From a bacterium (lineage in GTDB: Bacteria; Chloroflexota; Dormibacteria; Aeolococcales; Aeolococcaceae): a stretch of 15,578 bases of DNA. The stretch's first letter is position 1, and each line of letters opens with the position of its first letter. The notes beneath the pieces were generated by a model. The model made no database searches, was not told the DNA's origin, and saw nothing but the letters and a program-made list of their open reading frames with translations. Shown here in pieces: positions 7,822 through 14,663 of this stretch. The stretch spans positions 1 to 15,578 of the forward strand of contig JAJZMA010000223.1 in the NCBI GenBank assembly GCA_021850405.1. The letters are read 5' to 3'. A program made the translations under genes and the position numbers.

Positions 7822-8039
7822 AGGTCGTCAGTTGTATCAGCCAGCAGCTTCCGTACGTCTCCTGCCAGTCCGCTGTCTGAGGAATAGCGCCGGGCGATGG
7901 CAAGTGCCTCGTCCGCTGGTACTGTACGCCGCTTCCGCAATGGGACAATCTCAGCTGGCATAAAGCGGCGCTGCAGGCTCCGGCAATTGTTCAGGCTGGG
8001 TGCTGCTGTTGGGGTCGGAGCTGGTGTGGAGCCTGGCAT
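7818..8039 (-). CDS. Putative antitoxin partner of VapC (unrecognised family)
   Basis: A small frame directly upstream of vapC whose TGA overlaps the vapC GTG, the position and coupling expected of an antitoxin. I do not recognise an AbrB, Phd or ribbon-helix-helix DNA-binding domain. What can be seen is a basic patch PLRKRRTV, a helix DEALAIARRYSSDSG and an acidic tail LLADTTDDL that could wrap the PIN active site, as VapB tails do. The full open frame from ATG 8039 gives 73 residues, the first 26 of which are Pro/Thr/Ala-rich. ATG 7961 gives only 47 residues starting MPAEIV. Neither start has a clear Shine-Dalgarno. An upstream inverted repeat (8090-8105) could be its operator. Confidence 0.55.
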   Translation of the reverse strand: MPGSTPAPTPTAAPSLNNCRSLQRRFMPAEIVPLRKRRTVPADEALAIARRYSSDSGLAGDVRKLLADTTDDL

Positions 8040-8089
8040 CCAGGGATCTGGGCGAACGCAGCATCGAGCGCATCAAGTGGCAGCTACTG

Positions 8090-8105
8090 GTGTGCTCTGG
8101 CACAC
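8090..8105. repeat. Perfect inverted repeat between the DUF1015 gene and the antitoxin
   Basis: GTGTGC-TCTG-GCACAC is a 6-bp perfect stem with a 4-base loop, about 50 bp upstream of the furthest antitoxin start and about 60 bp after the DUF1015 stop. It could be the operator for autoregulation of the toxin-antitoxin pair or a transcript-end hairpin. There is no T tract. Confidence 0.45.
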
Positions 8106-8164
8106 TGTCTGTATTCCTGATCACTTTTGTAGCTCTCCGGCTCGCCTTGCTACTGTTGCCCCGC

Positions 8165-9499
8165 TTACAGTGTGGCCATGACAATGCCGGCCGGAACCTT
8201 GGGGTAGAAATAGGTTGATTTCTGCGGCATGATCTCTCCACGGTCACAGGCCCCAAGCATCTGTTCCAGCCGCGTTGCCGGCACAATGACCGCCATGCTG
8301 GAAGTGCCACTGCCCACAGCCGCTTTTGCCTCATCCACCGACCGGGTATAGCTGATACTCCATGTGGTGTCTCCTGTTTCTCTTTTTTCTGACCGGAGCC
8401 ATCTTGCTAGCAGGAGATCATCTGCAATGGTGGCAGCAGGGAGATCTGGGGTTGGACCAGCTGCCCCAGCAGGAGTGTTCGTTTTGCAAAGAGTTGCGGT
8501 ACAGAGCGAGCCTGGCAGGATTATCCCAAGGGTGCACCCGCTCCCGTCCTCCACTGCGGAAAGTAGCGCAGCCCGGCTGGGTACCATCTTTACTGTAAAC
8601 AGCTCCGCAAGCAGCTCCTGCAGAAGTTCTGGAGTTGCGGGGCGGCTGCCAGGGGCCACCATCCGGTGGGTGGGAAGGATGTATAGGCCCGGATCGTCGG
8701 CCGGTACCACCAGGCACAGTGCCGCTACGGGTCTACCTGTGTTCTGCCCGTACGCAGCAAGGGTCTCATACCGGTGATGCCCATCTGCCATGTAGAGACT
8801 GCCAGAAAGGGTGGAGAAGGCTTTTCCTGTGGGAGAGCTGGCAGGATGGCGCCATACGCACAGTTCTTCTTCTCCTGCTTCTCCGGGGAAAGTTCCGGAA
8901 AGGAACGGTTCTCCTTCCATTGCGCCGGAGAGCCTGCTGCCCAGTGTTGCGGTACTTGCCAGTATCAGCAACGGACTGGGCTGGATGCGTGCAGTACCAA
9001 AGAGTCTGGTGCGATCCTCAATCGGTTCGCGCAGGGTCCTTTCATGTGGAAGGATTGGGCTCTTTCCCCATTGCAGTGCCGGGATACAGCAGAGCAGCCC
9101 AACCCTGGCCGCTGTTCCCTCTGTTTTTCCCGCGGCAGCCTTCGACGTGCTGGTACCCGGTGGGCTGGATTGCTGCAAGCCTGCCTTCCCGGCTTCTGGC
9201 ACAGGGAACGTGTGCCGAACGACGTAAAAGCATGGCTCAGGGTCGGGGAGCAGGATTCCAAGCGCCATCCAGCTCTCAAGATGGTCCTTTGCCCGCAGGT
9301 AGCGGTCCCGGATGCCCGGCTGGTCCCCAGGATAATCAAGACCTGCTTCGATGCGAACTATGTTGCGCATGCCGCGGCCATACAGTGCTTCCCGCTCCAC
9401 AGGTGTAAGCACATCGTATGGTGGGCAGACAAAATCCCCCAGATCCAGGTGCTGCGGGTTGGCGTGGATGCCTGCAAACGGCTGCAAAGGCAGGCTCAT
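8165..9499 (-). CDS. DUF1015 family protein, possible serine/phosphoserine-handling enzyme
   Basis: The 444 residues carry the hallmarks of DUF1015: CPPYDV (25-30), HERT (152-155), ADGHHRYET (238-246) and PQKSTYFYPK (425-434). The family's biochemistry is not firmly established. From memory, its DGHHR-type motif resembles that of the ParB/sulfiredoxin-like free-serine kinases SerK and SbnI. The gene order here (aminotransferase, serA, DUF1015, each joined by an ATGA overlap) points the same way, so a role in making or turning over phosphoserine is a fair inference. Residues 103-130 are a Ser/Gly/Lys/Thr-rich insertion, probably a disordered loop. The ATG at 9499 overlaps the serA TGA. Stop is TAA (8165-8167). 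It is the last gene of the serine operon, before a gap and the vapBC pair. Family membership is sure; function is not. Confidence 0.9.
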   Translation of the reverse strand: MSLPLQPFAGIHANPQHLDLGDFVCPPYDVLTPVEREALYGRGMRNIVRIEAGLDYPGDQPGIRDRYLRAKDHLESWMALGILLPDPEPCFYVVRHTFPVPEAGKAGLQQSSPPGTSTSKAAAGKTEGTAARVGLLCCIPALQWGKSPILPHERTLREPIEDRTRLFGTARIQPSPLLILASTATLGSRLSGAMEGEPFLSGTFPGEAGEEELCVWRHPASSPTGKAFSTLSGSLYMADGHHRYETLAAYGQNTGRPVAALCLVVPADDPGLYILPTHRMVAPGSRPATPELLQELLAELFTVKMVPSRAALLSAVEDGSGCTLGIILPGSLCTATLCKTNTPAGAAGPTPDLPAATIADDLLLARWLRSEKRETGDTTWSISYTRSVDEAKAAVGSGTSSMAVIVPATRLEQMLGACDRGEIMPQKSTYFYPKVPAGIVMATL

Positions 9500-11082
9500 G
9501 CTGTTGACTCGTGTACCACCTTCAGGGTCTGCAGCCTGGTTTTTCCAAGGATGGTAGCGACCATCTCGGGCGCTGGTGGATCGTCGACATGGATCACCAT
9601 GAGCGCCCGTCCCCTGGGACGGTCCCTTCCCAGATAGATACCCGCTATGTTGAGATCATATTCCGCCAGCGCACCGGCAACCGATGCGATTATTCCCGGG
9701 CGATCATGGTGATTGCCAATCAGGAAATGGCCTTCCGGCACGACATCGATGCGGTATCCGTCAAGGAGGGTTATGTGGGGCTCCCCGTCCAGTTCATTCC
9801 CACCTATCTCAACCGAATCAGTTCCGCTTATCTTCACTGTCATGGGTACCAGATGAGCAGATGGCGCGGTATTTGCCTGCTCCTCAATAGCGATGCCTTT
9901 GCGGGCAGCAATCATCCTGGCATTGACAATGTTTATTCTCCCGCCCGTGCTGCTGGCAAGCGCTCCTGCCACCACTTCGGATGTGAGCAGGGAGGTATCA
10001 CGGTGTGCCAGCTCCCCGCTGTAGACGCAGGAGATGCGTTGCGGTGTACTCCCACACATCTGCGCTGCCCACCGACCCAGCGTGCGGGCAAGTCTGGTGT
10101 ACTGCAGGATCCTGGATAGTTCTTCTCCTCCCGGGGATGGGGCGTTGACGCCAAATCTTGGAGGTCGCCCTCCCAGTATGCCGATGATCTCGTCCGCTAC
10201 ATCTATGGAGACCCCAATCTGGGCTTCCTCAGTGCTGGCGCCAATATGCGGAGTGAGCAGGATGCGGGGAGCATCACGCAGGACACTGTTTGCGGGAAGG
10301 GGTTCGGTTGAAAAAACATCGAGTGCAGCAGCAGCGATGGCACCGCTTTTTAGCCCTGCCACCAGGGCTGCCTCATCGATGAGATCACCACGGGCAACAT
10401 TGATGATCTGCACTCCCCGCTTCATCAGGGAGAACTGGCGCTTGCCCAGCAGATTCTGGGTTCTCTCTGAAAGCGGAACATGGAGGCTTATAACGTCAGA
10501 GTCCCGGAGCAATTCCTCCATCGGTACCAGGCGCGCTCCGGCCTCAGCGGCGCGCTGGGTAGTAACAATGGGGTCAAATGTGCAGACACGCATGCCCAGT
10601 GCGGCGGCAAGGCGCGCCACTTCGAACCCAACCTTGCCAAGGCCCACAACTCCAAGCACCTTATCCCGCACTTCCCGACCGGTGAGGCTGGCACGATTCC
10701 AGCTGCCTGCCTTTACCATCGCGTCTGCCTCAGCTATATGTCGGGCAAGGGAAAACAGCAGGGCGAGTGTGTGCTCTGCGGCTGCTGCGGTGTTTCCTCG
10801 CGGGGAGTTGACAACTACTATCCCGCGCTCGGTGGCAGTAGTGATGTCAATGTTGTCGACGCCAACTCCAGCCCTGCCGATGACAGCAAGCTGGGGTGCT
10901 TCTTCCATCAGCCTGGCATCCACGTTTGTGCCACTGCGGACGACAATTGCGGATGTGCGTTTGAGCACCTTTCGGCGGGCTCTTGCATCCGCATCGGTCA
11001 GGTCGCATACCTCAAAGCCAGCGCTGGCAAGCCGTTCCAGGCCGGATCTTGCTATGGGATCCAGAATGGCGACCGTAGTCAT
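9496..11082 (-). CDS. serA: D-3-phosphoglycerate dehydrogenase, long (ACT-containing) form
   Basis: First step of phosphorylated serine synthesis: 3-phosphoglycerate + NAD+ to 3-phosphohydroxypyruvate, cytoplasmic. The 528 residues match the usual length of the long form. Seen are the Rossmann motif GLGKVG (147-152) with Asp170 at the adenosine-ribose position, the catalytic Arg231 in NVARGDLIDE, Glu260 in DVFSTEP and His279 in TPHIGAS. An intervening allosteric-substrate-binding domain (about 320-445) and a C-terminal ACT domain (about 452-524, HFLIGNHHDRPGIIASVAGA) follow, the domain that often mediates serine feedback inhibition. ATG 11082 is chosen because it overlaps the aminotransferase stop (ATGA) and begins right at TTVAILDPIA; longer frames back to 11226 only read through the upstream gene. 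Stop overlaps the DUF1015 start. Confidence 0.96.
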   Translation of the reverse strand: MTTVAILDPIARSGLERLASAGFEVCDLTDADARARRKVLKRTSAIVVRSGTNVDARLMEEAPQLAVIGRAGVGVDNIDITTATERGIVVVNSPRGNTAAAAEHTLALLFSLARHIAEADAMVKAGSWNRASLTGREVRDKVLGVVGLGKVGFEVARLAAALGMRVCTFDPIVTTQRAAEAGARLVPMEELLRDSDVISLHVPLSERTQNLLGKRQFSLMKRGVQIINVARGDLIDEAALVAGLKSGAIAAAALDVFSTEPLPANSVLRDAPRILLTPHIGASTEEAQIGVSIDVADEIIGILGGRPPRFGVNAPSPGGEELSRILQYTRLARTLGRWAAQMCGSTPQRISCVYSGELAHRDTSLLTSEVVAGALASSTGGRINIVNARMIAARKGIAIEEQANTAPSAHLVPMTVKISGTDSVEIGGNELDGEPHITLLDGYRIDVVPEGHFLIGNHHDRPGIIASVAGALAEYDLNIAGIYLGRDRPRGRALMVIHVDDPPAPEMVATILGKTRLQTLKVVHESTA

Positions 11083-12275
11083 GTTGACTTTCTGGAAGGG
11101 CGGGAATGCTGGGTCGGGGTCGGAGATGGGCTGGAGGTAAAGGCAGCAAGCGCACTTCTGGCGGCGGCCACTCCCTTTCCTGATCCCATGCCATCGCCGC
11201 CAGCGAGAACGTCTTCCAGGGAACAAAGCACACTGACAATGTCAGCAGGGGTTACCTGCCCCAGGTGACCGATCCGGAACAGCTTGTCTGCAAGCTCTCC
11301 CTGGCCACCCGCTACCACCACGCCTTTCTGCATGAGCTGGCTACGGAGCTGGCCCAGCGCTTCCTTCCCGCCTTCATGGAGCACAGCGGTAACTGTGCGG
11401 CTGCGGTAGCCAGGCTGGGCCAGCAATGCGAACCCCAGCGCTTCAATTCCCGCCTGGGTCATGGCTGCTACCGCTGCATGGCGCAGGAATATTTCGTCCC
11501 TGCCCTCTTCACGCATCATGGCGAGAGCTTCATGCATCGCATACAGGACAGAGATCGGGGGGGTAGTCACCGTCTCTCCCTTAGCCTGGGCCTGTGCCAT
11601 GAGCGAAAAATCCAGATACCATCTTGGAAGCCGGGAGGATGCAGCTTTCTGCATCGCCTCGGCGCTGACAACAGCGATCGCTGCGCCTGGTGGCGACATC
11701 CATCCCTTCTGGGAAGCCGAGAGGACCACGTCTGCTTCCGGAGCAGTTGGCATGGGCACACATCCGGCCGCACTGACGCTGTCCAGCACCAGAAGTTTTT
11801 GCTTTTGCTTTACTACGCGTGCTATATCTGCCACCGGGTTCATGATCCCAGTGGATGTTTCGTTATGGGTTACATATACAGTAGATATTTCAGGATCCTG
11901 CTCAAGTACGAACTGGACATCCTCTGGAATCACTGGCTGGCCTAGCGGAATCTTGAGCTCTACAACATCCACTCCGTACCGGCGCGCCATCTGGATCCAG
12001 CGTGCCCCAAAGGCACCACAGCTGCAAAAAAGGGCCTTCTCTCCGGGCCTGAGCAGATTTACAATTGCTGCCTCCAGCCCTCCGCTCCCGCTGGCAGGGA
12101 AAATCAGGACCTTATTTTTGCTTTCAACGGCCCACTGGATCCCTTCAATGATTTCACCCAGCAGCCTGGTAAAGGGTGCGCTCCTGTGGTTGATCATGGG
12201 GCGCCTGCCTGCCTCTGCCACCCGCTCCGGGATTGGTGTCGGGCCCGGGATCCGGAGTTGCTGCTGGAACATCAC
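11079..12275 (-). CDS. Class V aminotransferase (serine-pyruvate/alanine-glyoxylate type), likely phosphoserine transaminase
   Basis: A PLP enzyme of fold type I. The N-terminus LRIPGPTPIPERV and the motif INHRSAPFT (28-36) are typical of the SPT/AGXT family; Asp165 (LVLDSVSA) should contact the PLP pyridine nitrogen and Lys190 (SASQKGW) forms the Schiff base. Directly followed by serA with an ATGA overlap, and with no serC in the window, it probably supplies the second step of serine synthesis (phosphohydroxypyruvate to phosphoserine), as proposed for SPT-serA pairs elsewhere; glyoxylate or pyruvate activity is the alternative. The last 40 residues are a Gly/Ser/Thr/Pro-rich tail of no known function. 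ATG 12275 (followed by a second ATG) is preceded by AAGGGA. The start lies inside a large inverted repeat. Confidence 0.92.
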   Translation of the reverse strand: MMFQQQLRIPGPTPIPERVAEAGRRPMINHRSAPFTRLLGEIIEGIQWAVESKNKVLIFPASGSGGLEAAIVNLLRPGEKALFCSCGAFGARWIQMARRYGVDVVELKIPLGQPVIPEDVQFVLEQDPEISTVYVTHNETSTGIMNPVADIARVVKQKQKLLVLDSVSAAGCVPMPTAPEADVVLSASQKGWMSPPGAAIAVVSAEAMQKAASSRLPRWYLDFSLMAQAQAKGETVTTPPISVLYAMHEALAMMREEGRDEIFLRHAAVAAMTQAGIEALGFALLAQPGYRSRTVTAVLHEGGKEALGQLRSQLMQKGVVVAGGQGELADKLFRIGHLGQVTPADIVSVLCSLEDVLAGGDGMGSGKGVAAARSALAAFTSSPSPTPTQHSRPSRKST

Positions 12276-12329
12276 TGGTTTCCCTTTTCTTCATGGAGCG
12301 GCGGCTGTAGACATGGATCCCGGGGCCCG
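12240..12329 (-). promoter_or_regulatory. 14-bp inverted repeat enclosing the start of the aminotransferase
   Basis: In the transcript, CGGGCCCCGGGATCC in the leader (12315-12329) can pair with GGATCCCGGGCCCG inside the coding region (12240-12253, codons around residues 8-12) with a single bulged C. The 61-base loop (12254-12314) holds the AAGGGA ribosome-binding site and the ATG at 12275. The coding arm is partly fixed by the conserved Arg-Ile-Pro-Gly-Pro motif, but the leader arm is not. A role in translation control or as an operator is inferred. Confidence 0.4.
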
Positions 12330-12354
12330 TGTTGCTTCTCGTTTCCTGGGAGGT

Positions 12355-12371
12355 GGCCCGAACCCGGGACC
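12355..12371 (-). promoter_or_regulatory. Small leader hairpin upstream of the serine operon
   Basis: GGTCCCG/CGGGCC (minus strand) forms a GC stem with one bulge and a 4-base loop, about 80 bases upstream of the aminotransferase ATG and just before the leader arm of the larger repeat. It may be an alternative structure or the end of the preceding transcript; there is no T tract. Confidence 0.25.
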
Positions 12372-12418
12372 CTTGTCCGAATAGATGATAGCGTCAAGCA
12401 CAAATTGGATGCCTTTCG

Positions 12419-12853
12419 CTACTCCCAGAAGGAGTTGCGTCCGGGGCGTGCATGGAGCCGCTTTTTCTTTGGATGCCTGCGCTCCAGCTCCTCGCGGTGC
12501 CAGCCCAGCTGTTTTGCCCTTCCATTCATCCTTACTGTAGCGGGCCCAGCCTTCTGGACCAGGTCGGCCAGATCATCCCAGCGGGCCCTTGTTGCCCCCT
12601 GCTGGGCAATACTGGCAAGGCTATGGACCTGCTTGCCGAGCAACTCCATAGCCTGCATGGCCCTGCCGCGACGGCTGGTGCGGTAGCGACGGTGGAGCCT
12701 TGCATGCGTAGCGGTGTGCCGCAGATGCAGCCGGTAGCGCAGGAGAAGCAGGCTGGCAAGCATGACAATGGCTGCCACTACCCACGGTGCTCCGCCGGAG
12801 CCTGGTGCAGGAATGGCTGCTCCTGCAAGGGCAAGCGCTGGAAGGAAAATCAC
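12419..12853 (-). CDS. Small basic membrane protein, unrecognised
   Basis: I do not recognise this protein. The 144 residues start with a hydrophobic segment (about 2-16), a Pro/Gly-rich turn, then a clear membrane helix WVVAAIVMLASLLLLRY (about 24-40). A strongly basic, probably helical cytoplasmic tail follows, with RHTATHARLHRRYRTSRRGR (45-64) and a later Lys/Arg cluster HPKKKRLHARPGR (127-139). The tail could bind RNA, ribosomes or acidic lipid. The start is GTG 12853 with no clear Shine-Dalgarno. The same frame is open for another 99 codons upstream, interrupted by a single TGA at 12875-12877, so the present gene may be the 3' part of a longer one. It lies between rpsR and the serine operon on the same strand. 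Confidence 0.5.
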   Translation of the reverse strand: MIFLPALALAGAAIPAPGSGGAPWVVAAIVMLASLLLLRYRLHLRHTATHARLHRRYRTSRRGRAMQAMELLGKQVHSLASIAQQGATRARWDDLADLVQKAGPATVRMNGRAKQLGWHREELERRHPKKKRLHARPGRNSFWE

Positions 12854-13167
12854 AGGTGGCCTGTCCGCAAACAGTCAGCCCTGGGCGCCTGCTGCCTGTG
12901 CCAGGATAGCGGGACCAGACTTTCGTGATCGGTGTGGTCCTGCTGCCGGCAAAGCTTCTGGCTCTTCTCCAGGTGCAGTCTTCCTGGTTTTGCCGGGACT
13001 ACGACCATTTCTGGAGCGTCTCTTCCCAACCCGTTCATATGTGGTCAGTTTATGGCCGCTGGTTACTGCTGGGTGAGGGCCGTAACCGTCTGGCGGCCGA
13101 AAACCCGTCTGCCCAGTGTCCCTGCTGCCTTTGGTCCCACCGGTATGCGGTGCCCTTTCCCCGGGGG
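12854..13167 (-). other. Stretch after rpsR with a 99-codon start-poor open frame
   Basis: No confident gene. On the minus strand a frame is open from 13174 to 12878 (99 codons). It holds no ATG or GTG, and the only TTG is near its end. Its reading looks protein-like: Gly/Pro-rich first (GERAPHTGGTKGSRDTG), then basic (TYERVGKRRSRNGRSPGKTR), then Ala/Pro-rich. It stops at TGA 12875-12877 and continues in frame into the membrane protein. A competing 62-codon frame (ATG 13038, stop 12850) would overlap the membrane-protein GTG by four bases but reads less like a protein. A decayed, mis-sequenced or unusually started gene is possible. Confidence 0.35.
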
Positions 13168-13395
13168 CTAGATCTCAGCAGTAAAGGGCAACAGAGCCAT
13201 GTGGCGGGCGCGCTTTAGTTCAGTTGTCAGGCGCCGCTGGTGCCTTGCACAGGCTCCAGTCATCCGGCGTGGCAGGATTTTGCCCCGGTCGGACAGGTAC
13301 CGTCGAAGGCGCGACACCTCCTTGTAGTCGATAGTGAGACTCGGGTCCAGGCAGAAGCTGCAGGCTTTGCGCCGTCTGCGGTCAAACTCAGGCAT
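13168..13395 (-). CDS. rpsR: 30S ribosomal protein S18
   Basis: Binds the platform of the 30S subunit together with S6. The 75 residues are the usual length and contain the S18 core: [34 protein letters not shown], and the ending ALLPFT. Cys12, Cys15, Cys49 and His52 form a likely zinc site, so this is the zinc-binding (C+) form of S18. The ATG at 13395 is followed by the basic N-terminus [10 protein letters not shown]. It is the third gene of rpsF-ssb-rpsR, 76 bp after ssb. rplI, often next in this operon, is not here. Confidence 0.97.
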   Translation of the reverse strand: MPEFDRRRRKACSFCLDPSLTIDYKEVSRLRRYLSDRGKILPRRMTGACARHQRRLTTELKRARHMALLPFTAEI

Positions 13396-13471
13396 TTTCG
13401 AATTTCCCCTTGAATTCAGTCGTAATCTTGTGGTCTTTACTGGTCATTGCTGGTCAACCCTTTTCATCTGC

Positions 13472-13930
13472 CTAGAACGGGATGTCGTCAGGGTCAATGT
13501 CACCTGCAGCAGTTGGCTGCAGGCTTTTCGGGTCAGCCTGTCCGGCGGCGACAGGGTCTCCTCCCTGGCCGGTCCCGTCGCTGCGGCTGTCCAGGAACTG
13601 CACGTCGGTGGCATTCACTTCTGTTTTGTAGCGCTTCTGTCCACTCTGCTGGTCGTCCCATGAGCGGGTCTGCAGCCTTCCTTCTACGTAAACCATGCGC
13701 CCCTTCTGAAGGTACTGGCCGCACAGCTCGGCCAGCTTGCGGTTGCCGCTGTTCCAGACGACCACATCGTGGAAATCAGTAAATTCCTTCTTCTCGCCGC
13801 TCGCATCCTGGCCGTACCGGTTGGTGGCAATTCCAAGCTGGCAGACAGCGGTTCCATTGGAGGTATAGCGCAGCTCTGGGTCCCGGGTGAGCCTGCCAAT
13901 GAGCATGACCCTGTTCAATGATCCGGACAT
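13472..13930 (-). CDS. ssb: Single-stranded DNA-binding protein
   Basis: Coats single-stranded DNA in replication, repair and recombination. The 152 residues comprise one OB fold (about 1-115; LNRVMLIGRLTRDPELRYT at 5-23, then TDFHDVVVWN and GRMVYVEGRLQTRSW). A Gly/Gln/Asp-rich disordered linker follows, then the acidic tip DPDDIPF that docks partner proteins. ATG 13930 fits the universal N-terminus and lies just after the rpsF stop. Its ribosome-binding site (GAGGAGGAG) is made from the last Glu codons of rpsF, so the two are probably translationally coupled. Longer in-frame extension reads only through rpsF. Confidence 0.96.
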   Translation of the reverse strand: MSGSLNRVMLIGRLTRDPELRYTSNGTAVCQLGIATNRYGQDASGEKKEFTDFHDVVVWNSGNRKLAELCGQYLQKGRMVYVEGRLQTRSWDDQQSGQKRYKTEVNATDVQFLDSRSDGTGQGGDPVAAGQADPKSLQPTAAGDIDPDDIPF

Positions 13931-13931
13931 G

Positions 13932-14396
13932 TCACTCCTCCTCGAATTGGGTTGCCTGATCGTCAAAATCCAGGGGATCAGAATCGGCATCGGCCTGGTC
14001 CTCCTGGTCTGCGTCCCGATTGAACCGGCGGCCTTCACGGTCCCCGTCAGATGAGTCGAGGTCGTCTGGCGGGGGTGAGGAGGCTACTGCGCCAAGGGCT
14101 GCCTCGCTTGCGTCATGCAGGATTATCATGTGGCGAAAGATGTTGCTGTTCAGCTTCAGGCCCCGGTCCACTTCGGTAACCTTGCCGGGCTCCAGTCTGA
14201 CAGCGCTGATCGCATAGTAGCCCTCCCTCATCTTTTCTATCGGGTAGGCCAGATGCCGCTTCCCCCAGAGCGCTGTGCGGACAACCTCGCCGCCTTGCTC
14301 CTCAATGAGAGTTGTCACAGAGTTTACCGATGCCTGGATGGCATCCTCTGCCAGGTCTGCCCGCACAATATAGGCGAGCTCATAGTTGCGTACCAA
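13932..14396 (-). CDS. rpsF: 30S ribosomal protein S6 with long acidic tail
   Basis: Partners S18 on the 30S platform. Residues 1-92 form the S6 ferredoxin-like domain (RNYELAYIVRADL, GKRHLAYPIEKMREGYY, LNSNIFRHMII). Residues 105-154 are a disordered tail very rich in Asp/Glu, ending FEEE. I chose TTG 14396: it is followed at once by the conserved RNYEL and preceded by AAGGAG at 7 bases. An upstream in-frame ATG (14432, with GAGGG at 8 bases) would add 12 residues that use ATA, AGG, AGA, AGA codons and match no S6 N-terminus, so I treat that stretch as leader, although it cannot be ruled out. It is first in the rpsF-ssb-rpsR operon and divergent from the hydroxylase gene. Confidence 0.95.
   Translation of the reverse strand: MVRNYELAYIVRADLAEDAIQASVNSVTTLIEEQGGEVVRTALWGKRHLAYPIEKMREGYYAISAVRLEPGKVTEVDRGLKLNSNIFRHMIILHDASEAALGAVASSPPPDDLDSSDGDREGRRFNRDADQEDQADADSDPLDFDDQATQFEEE
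13935..13943 (-). promoter_or_regulatory. Shine-Dalgarno of ssb embedded in the rpsF 3' end
   Basis: GAGGAGGAG encodes the last three Glu of S6 and forms the ribosome-binding site for ssb, whose ATG (13930) follows the rpsF TGA after one base. Confidence 0.7.
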
Positions 14397-14403
14397 TGCT
14401 CTT

Positions 14404-14409
14404 CTCCTT
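14404..14409 (-). promoter_or_regulatory. Shine-Dalgarno that favours the TTG start of rpsF
   Basis: AAGGAG at 7 bases from TTG 14396 supports the shorter S6. The alternative ATG at 14432 has a weaker GAGGG at 8 bases. Confidence 0.5.
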
Positions 14410-14484
14410 CCTATGGCCTTCGGTGCAGCCATTTTCTGGTCCCTCGACCGGACTGCACAGGAAAGGTTGTCTTATCTCGCTCCA

Positions 14485-14490
14485 ATTGTA
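14485..14490 (-). promoter_or_regulatory. Possible -10 box of the rpsF-ssb-rpsR operon
   Basis: TACAAT on the minus strand, about 90 bases upstream of the rpsF TTG. CTGGCA 19 bases further upstream is a weak -35 candidate. It lies in the region shared with the divergent hydroxylase gene. Confidence 0.33.
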
Positions 14491-14585
14491 GCGGTTATCC
14501 TCTGGTGCCTGCCAGTGACGAGCCAGCTGGCGCAAAACTTTGGGGAAAAAGGCTGGGAGTATGCTTTTTCGTTGCAGTGCTGGTG

Positions 14586-14591
14586 CATAAT
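14586..14591 (+). promoter_or_regulatory. Possible -10 box of the hydroxylase gene
   Basis: CATAAT preceded by TG one base earlier in the phrase GGTGCATAAT, 72 bases before ATG 14664. No good -35 is seen at 16-18 bases, so this is weak. Confidence 0.22.
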
Positions 14592-14663
14592 TCAATTGGG
14601 GAGATTCACGCAAAAGGGACCACCTTCCCCATCCGGTTGTAGATGCGGAAGACAGGGAAAATT

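Noticed and set aside
8000..8218. Plus-strand 72-codon frame (GTG start) with a strong hydrophobic segment, antisense to the antitoxin start and DUF1015 end
   Set aside because: No ribosome-binding site, low-quality start, overlaps better-supported genes on the other strand. A small membrane peptide is possible but unsupported.
10034..11140. 368-codon open frame antisense to serA
   Set aside because: Ser/Arg/Ala-rich shadow of a gene whose catalytic residues are all intact.
12340..12385. GGGAGGTGGCCCG...ACCC...GTCC resembling a T-box antiterminator
   Set aside because: The T-box core is not matched and it would be on the strand opposite to the serine operon; no specifier stem is visible.
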